The notes under the pieces are model-generated. The model was not told the origin of the DNA. It made no database searches and saw nothing but the letters and a program-made list of their open reading frames with translations. Below are positions 12,201-24,200 of a stretch of 64,000 nt of DNA, piece by piece (the stretch's first letter is position 1; each line of letters starts with the position of its first letter). Source of the stretch: Eumeta japonica (taxonomy: Eukaryota; Arthropoda; Insecta; Lepidoptera; Psychidae); assembly GCA_005406025.1 (NCBI GenBank), contig BGZK01000726.1:62001-126000 (forward strand), read 5' to 3'. A program made the position numbers and the translations under genes.

Positions 12201-15200
12201 AACCAAAAAGAAGCTGGCCATTCCTGAGCCAATGTTCCGCAGTACACAGTACATCAATATTAGCACTGTCCATGAATAGCTCAATCTCCAGCTACTTATT
12301 TTTCATGCCCTGTGTATTCTGATGCACTAGGTTAAGAATACAATTATATAAATTATTATTATTTCTAATCATTATAATAGGGCCATACTTTATTCGATAA
12401 TATGCAAGAGCTACTTTCAGCCTTATTACCAAATAGTGTATTAAAATTTAGGTGGAAGGAATCTACAAATTCCCTTTTGCTGAGAAAACCCTCTTTATTT
12501 TGGATTACAAAGTTAGGGTTTCTCTCTGTCGTAGCAGCCCGTTTAAAACTTTAGAGCTCCGCACTCCAACAGAACCTTTAGATCCAATCGAGCCGAAGTC
12601 ACTATTATAAATAGACTCTGTTCTATTTAATAATATAACAAAATTAATATTATAAGCTAACGACTTAGCCAAATGTCTTTTAAAATATTTGGATGGAAAC
12701 GTCCTATCTTTAGTCACAATAAAATTAAATTTAGGAAAATTAATATCAAAAATAATTATATCAACATTACTATGACGCCAAGTCATATTGTACGTTTTGT
12801 ATTTAAGGTATAAAGTTCTTTATTTTGCTTTTCCGACGAGTTGTTTGAATATGGAAAAGAGCTCATTATTATTTGAAGATAAATTTGGAAAAAAATCATA
12901 TATTTTCGTCGCACACTAAAACTATTTCCCACCAATATAATAATTGTGGTGTTCTCGCTATCCTCAACTAATAAGATTTTATTTAAAATGTCACTGTGTG
13001 AGGCTCCAGGCATACAGATATTCAGTACCCGGTGGCCCACACAAGTGCCCAACATGGGTCCCAATCCAACACCCAGATCGTCCGAATAGATCACCGTTCC
13101 CCCCGGCCCTCATCAGTCAGACCAGTATGGAGTACAACAGGCCCCTGGTCAGGTGTAATTTTTTTTTTATTCTTATATTTATTATTCAGTGCTGACCTAT
13201 GAGTGGGACCTATGTATGCAGTCCACCCGCTCACTCGATACAATGTCACAAACCAAATCATTGATACAAATTACATACTGAATTGAAGTTGTACGATTCG
13301 AATAGTGCAGTTATTATTGTAAATTGTATTGCAAATTTGATTAGTTCTGCAAATCCCGACACTTGGAATCTCTACGAACAACTTAAGCCTCGTATAATTT
13401 TACTTTATAAAGTAAATGTTTATTTTGCTTTTTTGAATTAAATTATCTATAGTTACAATGTAGTTTTTTTTTATTATTTTCTGTGATCACCTAATATTTT
13501 TATTTATATTAAAAATGTTTCTAATTTTGTTTAATTTTAATTTCGTTATTATAATTTAAATTCAAACAGGGATTCGGCGCGCCAGACCGTGGCGTACCAT
13601 TCAGTATTGAATCGCACAACTTAACTGTCTCGTCCACTTTATACACGTCCATTTCGTGCTGCAAATTATCCATTTGCATTCTGTTACTGTGTAATTTTGC
13701 TTGAAATGATTGAATTTACAGAAGGGAGTGTTTGTAATACTCCCGACAGTCTTTTATTTCATTGACCAGCATTTGTAAGCGATCGTACCGATCAGTGTGG
13801 TCATTACTCTTAATGTCTAATTCGGCTAATTCGCCTCTCAATTTGTTATTTAAAAATATAACTTATTTTATCTCTATTTCGTGGTCATCACGCTCGCTCA
13901 TAAGACTGTTACATAATTCTTTGGATACCTTAAGTTCTAGTAAGGTTGTTTTTAATTTTTGTTCCAAATCACGAATAATCGGTCTGCGTTTCATGATATT
14001 ATAAAGTAAACGAAGAGACGGCCTAATCCAAAAAAAAAATGTATTTTTTTAAATAATTAACACAAAAAAACGTAATAGATATTCTTATTTATAAATTGTT
14101 GGCAGCTATTTCTGCAAAACATGAGAGACATTTATCAACCAACTACTTAGTGTCAGTTTGGATGTTGGTATATGCGCGAAATTCGTGGTGTCGATAAGAT
14201 GTCGCATATAATAAAAATTCATTCTTTTCATTTTTCTGTAACGCACAAAAGAAGTATATTAAAAAGTATAGTTGATAATACTGCGTGTAATTTTCAGTCA
14301 CACCTTAACAATTTTTTATATATCTCATGATTGACTACTAATTAGTTCCTTCAACAGAATTATTACAAGCCTTCCCGCCCAAAATGTAAGTACCTATGGA
14401 GATACCGAGATTTGAAAAAACATGTCCGTTTCAGATATTGCCCTGCTAAGTATCATCCGTTCGACCCAAAGAACTTGGACTCGTACGTCGTGGGCGATGA
14501 CTACCTACCGACATGGGAGGTGCCGTCGCTGGCGCGCTCTTATGCCGCCTTGCACTTTTCGATGAAGAACTCCTTCGACGTATACTTAAGATCGCAGGTG
14601 TGTAAGCTGTCATTTTTTCTCCGGGATAGCTCGACGAACAATTTCCTTAAAACCCGGATCTCGTATTACAGGGCAAGGACCCGGCGGCGGTGTGGTCGGA
14701 GGTACAGAACGCGATCACTGAAGTTTTCCTCAAAAAGGAACATCACATAAACGAAGCTGTATGTACTTTGTTCTCGGCTCTTAGTTAGGTAATTACTAAG
14801 TAATATAAATGTGTGCAGAACACTAATCTATTCGTTTTTTTTTATTTTAGGTATTTATCGTACAGTTATTGTCTTCGATTACAGAAATCACTTTTTTTGG
14901 TATTATAATCTTCTTAACCTTGCATATCATTTTGAAATCTTACTGTTCTGTTCTTTTAGCGCTTTTATAATAAAATCTGAGCTGATATTCAAAATTTAAT
15001 ATTTTATTAATTAAATGTTTAGTTAAAAGAAAATTATGTGGCAAGGGCTATTATGCTGTGTTTGAATATCTTAATTCAAAAAACCCATAGGACTTAACTG
15101 CTCGGCTATTAGGTTGTTTCATGTAATTTCTAATTGTTGTACTAATTTTATTAATCATTCAATATTTTGTATCCATGAGCAAACAAAAGTAACCCTTGAG

Positions 15201-18200
15201 TTTCTTGTCCATTTTACTCAATGTGAATCAGCATTTCAAATGGGTAGTAATGTCGAAAAGAATTCTTTAATAACTTATTTCGAGTGTAATTCTATTACGT
15301 ACTACATAAAAAATTTGTGATATGAATTGAATTATGACTCATTTTTAAAAGGTAGAAGGTTTAGATGAAATATATTTCTTGTAAAGCTTTTATCCTGCTT
15401 CATTTTTTGACAAGTTTCAATATGTGTTCGGGAGTAGAAACACTGTATTGAGTTTTTAAGTCTAACAGCGCGTCAGCCCTTTTATAAGCCTACGATGATT
15501 CTGCTTTTAAATCGTAACAATAAAAAAATCTTGGCTTGAAATTTTGTCATAATTTTATAAGCAAAAGCTAATCTATCCGTGATTTTAATTTATATAACAC
15601 TCTCTTATTTTTATATAGACAATAACTACTGGAGTTGTATAGACGCTACTCTTCACAAAAAGTCTAAGTAGCTAAGCAAAGCGGCATCCTACATTTGACA
15701 AGAAAGCGACATATTATATAGAGTGGCTTTGAAATATTTGCTGGACATAAAAGTGACAAATCCCGATGATAGTCCATACCAGTAATTCCTGATCCGCTTA
15801 TCTTTCATAATCTTAGCATCTCGCTATAGGAACTGAATATTAGATTTATCCGTAATAAAGCCTTGTTGAACTCACATATCCTGATCTGTTACTCTTTTAT
15901 TGTGTGAAACTAAAGCAACAGACCTTACGCTGACACACTTTATGCTTCGCAATCTTCAAATGCTTTTTAAGATTCTGCTAAATCTTCAAGTATACATATT
16001 CATGACCGAAGGCTTTATCATAATGTTTTACTTGTCCGATAGTATAAGTGACAATTTATATTGTTACGACATAATTCTATCGGGGGTTCGAGAATTGAGA
16101 TTAAATCAAAGGAAACACGTAGAATAGCAGAAGGCGTATATTCAGAAATACAAAGTAACAAAAAATCGTTACAGAACCAGTTGATCACTTGTCGTCAATC
16201 GCACTTGACTTGTAAACGCTCTGATCGCAGAAATGAAACTTCATTCCAATTTTCACAATTTATTCTCGCCGACTCAGACCTTCCAGAAAGTCTTTAAATC
16301 ATCTGAAACAAACAAATGGTAAACATATCACATTCCGTATTGACAAACAAAATTTATTGCTTTTTGAAATGCCCATCCCACAAAATAAATCCATTTAAAA
16401 AATTAATTATAAACAAAGATAAATAACGCCTACGGATATAAGAACCGGACCGAGGACACGCGAGGCGACTTGTTTATATAAGGAAATCTATTCTCTGATA
16501 TTTTTTATATGAGAATCATTTTATAGTTCTATTTTTTAGCTTGCAAGCGCAATTCGCAACAATATAATCAATCTGCTCATAAGACAATGTAGATACGTGG
16601 GCAACCGATCTTTCTTCAGCATCTTATGAATTTACCATCAGAATATGATAACTTCTAGCGAGAATAAATACTGTTATTAATTTCCAACAATAAATAATTA
16701 GATCGCAAAATTAAAGTAATTGTTCTATTTAAATAGAACCATATGTAGTTTATATCATGTACTTAGTGCCATTTATTGTTGAAAATTAATAACATAGCCA
16801 CAACGTAATTATCTCAAAATTTTACAAATTCCGCTAAATAGAACAAGGTTTGATTTTTTTGTATTTCGTATTGCCAATTTTTCCAACAAAAAGACCTATA
16901 TAAATAAACTTGAAAATCAAACCTTCATGAAAGTAAAAATTTTAACTGTAATCTTTAAGAAGTTCACGAGATCTTTATCTATACTTATTTAAGCGAAATA
17001 CCACTGACTAAATCATCACAAGATCTTCGAAACTACAGGTCTAGTTAACTTAAAATTTGGCATGGTTACTCATTTCAGGACATAAGCGCTCACTATCAAC
17101 GGATTTTACGTAAATCCTATCCATAAAAAAATGTTCACCGTTTTATATCTACGCGGATGAAGCTGCAAGCAAATCATATAGTAACATACAAGATAGAATG
17201 CCACATACATGCATCTTTCCAAAAATATTCATATTGTCCTCCACTTTAGGATAACTTTGCCAAAGTAACTATACAAAAATATATCGTTGAAAATATGCTT
17301 ATAAATAATATAAAACAATTTTAACAAAACCTTAGTAAAAGCTACAAAACAGGCCAGCCGTCATGGCGAGCGCCGTGCTGGACGCTGCGCGCTGGCGTCC
17401 GGTGCGCCGCAAAGCGTGCCTCGGGCACGTGACAATTGCCCGCGCTCGGACTATGCAATGTATTATTTTTAAAGAACTTATGTAGCCACTTACCTACAAA
17501 TGACATTGTCAGTGATTTAAAGGTCGCCAAAGGTATTATTACATTAATTTCTGATTTTATGACATATAGTCCTCTCGCCTCTATACAAACAAGGTAAAAT
17601 AAGGCAAATTATCGCGTAAACGATACTTTTCGCAACTTACGGACTCGCAGCCACCTCTGCAAACTCCCCAACAATAAATAATGTTTGCATATTTTATAGC
17701 AGTGAAAGGCACTGTTATTGAACAGTTAAACATTAATCACACACAATCTTAGTTTCAAAAACTACCAATATCGTAAACGTAACACTTTATAACAAATACT
17801 TAAATCTCTAAATCCGCGCACCCGGGGCCTTATTACGTAAAAGTAGAAATCGATTGCGATTCCGGAATCGATTTGCGATTCGAAATTGTTAGGTATAAAA
17901 AAATGTTATTCTTATACGCAATGTTGAGTGACTTTAAAGCGTTAGATTATATTAAAACTTTGCACACTTATCGAGGACCGATGGCTGTACAATTATATGG
18001 TATAATTGAACTGATCTGAGGATGGAGCCAGAAGGTAGGCACAGGAACTCTATAAGAGAATAACATATCCTAGTCGTGTTTGAGCTTGTTAGAGTTGTCT
18101 TGAGATGTACTCTCCACTAGTAATCACTAGTACTCTATAATACAGTAGAACCTCGATAACTCAAACCTCGGTAACTTAAAAACCTCTATAACTTCAAAAA

Positions 18201-21200
18201 ATAATATGTTCCCTTCCCATCAGAGCCCAAAACCTCTATAACTTAAAATACGCAACCTCTATAACTTAAATTAGCAATCTCTGTATTGGCCCTCAGTAAC
18301 TTAAAGAAATGTTTCCACAACCTCTATAACATAAAATTCTTTGTCAATGAGTCATTTTGAAAGAGTGTGCAAAACAAAAGGTTTCGGTATTTATTGCTTG
18401 CACGTGTTTACTAGTTAAATTGTTAATGTGTGCAAAAAAAAAGGTTTCGGTATTTATTGCTTGCACGTGTTCACTAGTTAAATTGTTAACGTAAACAATA
18501 CATGTCACCTATTGTTTGCTTCTTCAAAATTCTTTAAAGCTTTGCGGCGGTTAGCCTTAAGACATAAGTAAGCCTTGGATCATAAGTTTTTGATCATTGT
18601 CCTGGAAACATCGCTTTACTTACTGTGTGATAAAACTGGCTTAAAATGAGTTCAAAAAGAAAACTAACAACACTTACATACGCTGATAAAGGGTGAAACA
18701 AGGGTACATACATATGTACATACCTACCTCTATATTAACCTATCCCTAACATAGACCCTTGATAACTTAAAACCTCTATAACTTAAAATATTTTATGTTT
18801 CCCTTGGACTTTAACTTATCGAGGTTCAACTGTAGAACAATGTAACCTAGTCGTATCTGTTCTTAATAGAATTTTTAAGTGTACTTTTGGCATAATTGGC
18901 TTTCAGGGTCTGATCATGGAGCCCGACGGTTGGTAACGGAATTAACATATCATAACGGAACAATATATCCTAACCATATTTGGGCTTGTTGGAATTGCCC
19001 TGAAATGTATTTTGACCACGATTGACTTTCAGGGTCTGATGATGGAGCTTCTAAACTTCCAGCTTCGTTATCAGACCCTGAAATCTAATCATGGTCAAAG
19101 TGTATTCAACGAGAATATCAATAAGTCCAAACATGGCTACGCTGCGTTGTTTCATTATGGAGTACTAGCGTCTACCTTCCGGTTCCATCATCAGAACCTG
19201 GAAACCAAACACGGTTAAAGTGCATTCCAAGACAATTCCAACAACCGCGAACACCGCTTGGATACGTTGTTCTATTATAGAGTACTAGTGCTTACCTTCC
19301 GGCTCCATCATCAGACCCTGAAAATCGTTCATGGTGAAAGTACATCTCAAAATGATATGTACAAGATTAAACACGGCTGGGATACGTTAGGATACGTTCA
19401 TTATGGAACTCCTGTGTTTACCTTCTGGCTGCATCATCAGACCCTGAAAGCCGATTATGGTCAAAGTCCATTTAAAAAATTCCATTAAGCCCAAATAAGG
19501 CTAAACTACGATGTTCTATTATGGAGTGGTAGTGCTTACCTTCCATCTCCATCATCAGACCCTGAAAATCACTCATGGTGAGAGTACATCTCAAGATAAT
19601 TCTAACAAGCTCAAACACAACTGGCTTTTATGTTATTCCATTATGGAATTCCTGTGCCTACCTTCAGGCTCCATTTATTATCAGATCAGTCCAATTATAC
19701 CTTATTATTGTAATGTCTTAAGTCTTCGATAAATGTGCAAAGATATTATTCAATCTAACCATTTACATAAAAAAAATGTGGAAAACAGTTAACCCTAAAG
19801 GCCAACTCTGCAACTTCCCGCTAATTTTATACGTTTCGTAGTTATTTCAAAAAAAAAAGTTTGTTTCGATTTCTTTCGACAAACGATTTCTCGCAAACGA
19901 ATCAACCGATTTTGACCCGGTTTGAGGAAATCGACGTGTTTTTACAGGGTCAAGAGCTGGTTAGAATTTGAAATAGATCGGTCAAGCCGTTTCGTAGTTA
20001 TTCCAAAAAAAGTTGTTTTTTATTTCTTTCGACAACGATTTCTCACAAACGAATCAACCGATTTTTACCCGGTTTACGTGTTTTTAATAGGTTAAGAACT
20101 GATTAGATTTTGGAATTAATCGGTCAAGCCATTTTAAAGTTATTTTGAAAAAACCACTTAAAAAAAATTTTTTCTTAGTTTTTTGAAAATTTCACAAAAT
20201 CTACCGGTCCAAATCGACCCAGGAAATCTAAATTTGGTGAAACTCTTTGGAACGCCGTTTAGTGGGCTTGATTCGGTCAAGCCATTTAAAAGTTATAAGG
20301 CAATTAGCATTTCGAAATATTAACTTGGGAATTATTAAAATAATTTTAAAATCCTGCGAAATCAGAAATCGATTTCTTTTAGGTAATAAGGCCGCCGGTC
20401 AGTGAACGCGCGTGGACGGTCGACGTACCGTGATTCACTGCTGGCGCCTGCGTCCGGCCTCGGGAGGCGTGGTGGGCACGTTGGGTGGGGGGAAGGCGTG
20501 CATCACATAAGGTTGTATTTAGTGAATTTACACGTTCACATTCTAACCTACTTTTCTCAGAAACCACTACTTCAATGACTATGGTTTCTTTGGCAAAGTT
20601 GTTCTAAAAAAGAAGGAGATAATAAATATTTGCGAAACGACGCATGATCGATTCCATACGGTAGATGTGCAAAAAAATTACTCTTTTAATCAAATATGAA
20701 AACATTAGATGCTACCGAATTGGTACCTATCGCATTCGCACCTTCTTCACAAAATCGGACGTATGTGTCTACTCAGCATTAAAGCGTCATTACTTACTTT
20801 TTTTTCAGTTGAAGTCCTATTCTTCCCGTGACAATTTCTTCGAGTTGATGCGATTCGATCTGGTCATAGACGAAGATCTAAAAGTGTACCTATTGGAAGC
20901 CAACATGTCTCCAAACCTTAGTTCGGCGCATTATCCATCCAACCAACTACTCTATGAGCAAGTTCTCTATAGCCTGTTTTCTATTACGGGCGTCGCAAGC
21001 TATTTGCGGAACCAGGGACGTACTGATAAGTAAGGATATAAAAATCGACAGGTCCTAATCGGACTAGTTCGATAGATCTATAGTATTATATAAATCTGCA
21101 AACTGTATCTATTTGATATTTTCTAGAAAATGTTCCTTTTGTGACGCTCTTCATATTTAATGTACCGTTTTAAAAAATCTATTTTGCCTATGTCATATTG

Positions 21201-24200
21201 TAATTAAACAACAGCTTGACCGATTTGAGGAATTTTGGGTTACAGTAAAAACATGCAGTTGATAATTCATACTGATACTGAACAGATAAGTGTGAATAGG
21301 ACTCTCAACCTGAAAGTTCCCTACAATCCTAATTATATACGTGGATTTTTAATTCATCAAGAATCTCGATTATTTTTGTTTGTTTTTGATACCGATACTG
21401 GAGAAATATTAGTCCTATAAGTTCGTCTAATATTTAGAATTTGCTTTTTTTTTTCAGAAATTGTTTCTAAAAAAAATCATATATCAGAAATTTTAAAATT
21501 TTAAGATATAATAGCACAAAGTTAAAAAACGTCCTACCATATATCTGTCTACATCACAATCCATACTCCAATTGCAAGTAAAAATTTGTAATCATATTTT
21601 TTTTCCACATGATATAACTACAAATTGTGCTTTTCAGATTTTTCTTTTGCTTGCGCTATAAAACCTTTCTTCTTACCAAAATTCATGATTCTAAGTCAGT
21701 GAGAAGTACGCTACATGTTTAATTTACTTGCATGTTTCAAAATATAAGGTTCTGCGAATGTTTGTCTGCATCGCTTTTTATAAATAGTCAACTTGAAAGT
21801 CATTAATTTTGTCTTATTTTTTCGGTCATACTTATTGCTTTAATTTGAAAAGGATAAGGTTAAGAGCGGGGGATAAAAATTTCAAGAAGGGAGGGAATGA
21901 AGGAATGGAAAAATAGAGAAAGGTTGATATTGTGCGGAAACAAAAGAGGGGAGAACGAGGTCAAGAGTGTCAATGTCACTGTTACGCAATGATTTTATAA
22001 TGATGCTTTAATAATTTGAAAGTAATAGTGAATTAAAATGAAAGATAGGATATTTACACTGCACCTTTTATCAGTACTAGTCGCGAAATAAGTTTTCTAC
22101 GAAACGGAGATAAAGGACTCCTAAAAATATGAGCGATAGCTCGATTCGATAACGAGCTTAGCTTATTTAAATTATAATAAAAAAAAATTATAATAAACAA
22201 ATAGAAAACATTCTATGATGTAATCGTGTGTATGTACTATATATAGAAGAAGGGCTCCAAGAAGCGAAAACTTTATAGGTCAATTATTTAAACTTTTATA
22301 TCGCCTTTTATGAAAACAGAAGACCGATACTAATATATGACTTTTTGAAAATGCGACTTAGATTTTTTTTTCCAACGGGGTTGTGTTCTTTCAAGTGTCC
22401 AGATGAGACAATAGTTCAATCAGTTTTTTTTTATTTATATCTAAATACTATAAAAAAAATATTTTGTGTGGTATACTCTCATTAGGGGAAGGGGGTCACT
22501 GAAACGGCCATGAGCGGAAGCCTATTTTCAGCTTTAAATTAAAATTGTAAATAATGGAAATAGAGTTCCGGGAGTTCGGATTTTTTTATTGGAAATTTCC
22601 TGCTCTTTGAGAAGCTTTTCTTAAATTTTCGCTACCTCTGAATTATTGTCAAAAAACGGAGACCCTTTTTTTATTTTTGTTTTATAACAGTTGCGTTTTT
22701 GGTTTGCGAGAAATTACGTCTTTCTCAAATTGGATCCGGAATCAAATGAGCTATCGCTCATATTTTTAAGAGGCCTTCAACTATTTTTCGCAGAAAACTC
22801 ACTTCTCGATTACGCTAAATATAATTATACCTTACGTATGTAATTAATATGTTAAAGATTGTGACGATGTTTGAATATTGTACCTCAATCACGTAGAAAC
22901 GGCTGAAAGAATTTGAATTAAAGTTAGTACGAGTACAGGAATAGAATAACTTCTAGATTAAAAAACTAATAAAAATACATCTGAATTACTTTATTTTCAT
23001 GTCAATACCGAGAATTTATTGCACATACTTATTGTTAAATATTCCTCTATGTCGATCACATCTTACGATATTTAGATGGGGTCAAGGTTATTCGTATAAT
23101 GAATTGGCACTCTAATAAATACGGAGTAGATATAGATACTTTTACTTTTACTGGAAAGAGCTGCATTTGCGCTAATGACATACACAATGCCTGCGTTACT
23201 TCTTTCCATTGGCAGAATAATTTGTATATTGTCACAGGAATTTTCATGATCATATGTATGAGTGTTAATTCGTGAGTGATTCCCAGAACAGATGCGGCGT
23301 CGGTAAACATGATATCGTCCGACAAGAATATAGCGGCGTGGGGACTAGAGTGTAACACGGTCTGTAGAGACTGCGAGTGCGCGCCCGCGTGTGCGCTCTG
23401 CTGGCCCTGCCTGCCTGCCGGCCTTCAGCGCAACCTACGCCGAGCGCATTACGAATTTTTACACCGGGCCGACTTCAGAAGGCTCTACCCTCCCGCCATG
23501 GCAAGTTTCTCTGTATACCACTATATGTATAAATCCACTATTTGTATGAATCATACAATCTGTGCATCAGGCGAGGTGGCCGGGAACGCATTTGTTGATA
23601 GTTTTAACACTCCTCACACCCTAGTGGATGTGATTATCTGCATGTTTCTGAAGATGTGCCTAATTGGCATGAAACGTACGCATAAGAATTGTATTAAATT
23701 AATTAGAGGTTAAGATAAATAGAAAACTAACACTTGCTTAGGTGTTCGATATTTGTCAATCCTCTCGGATCAATATTCAATTAGACTTAGAGGACGAGCA
23801 TACGTAGTGGCAGAACAGATTCGAGTATCAGTGATGGGTTGCATTCTGCATATCGCAGGCAAACGTCTAATAACTAATTCCGCAAAATAAAGCCGTATAA
23901 AATAGAAAACACCATACTCTTTATTTTTCATTTTTAACATCCATGGGTACCTCATACAAAGTTTGAACGATCACGAAGGCAGATAATTTTTTTTTCACAC
24001 TAATTAAAATAATACACAGAATTTAGAAAACCCGAAAGAGCATTCCTCATAATACTTATTTGATTTTGATAAAAAAAAAAATTTAATGTTATTTATAAAT
24101 TGAAACGAAGAACAATAAAAAACCTTAACTGATAAGAAAACAACTTATAGTGACATCTACAAGCGCCGGATGGTATTACAATACTTTTCCCATTCGGTGA

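Larger units (their letters stand above)
9800..13994 (-). mobile_element. broken non-LTR retrotransposon (CR1/jockey-like), antisense in TTLL intron 1
   Basis: Read on the - strand, the pieces come in the order of one non-LTR element. A coiled-coil ORF1 start (13994 down to about 13570) precedes an SGNH-esterase-like ORF1 region (about 13094-12570). An endonuclease start (12273-12061) and reverse transcriptase pieces (about 10720-9800) follow. The element is broken by stops, deletions and foreign repeat insertions between about 10,770 and 12,000. All pieces share one orientation over 4.2 kb, which argues for a single insertion that later decayed. Confidence 0.75.

Noticed and set aside
17342..17530. 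GC-rich island as a missing TTLL exon
   Set aside because: Exons 3 and 4 already join in phase with family-like sequence across this point, so no residues are missing.
23276..23713. 145-codon + strand open frame as a separate gene
   Set aside because: Its first part is TTLL exon 5 in the correct phase, and its second part runs through repeat R1.
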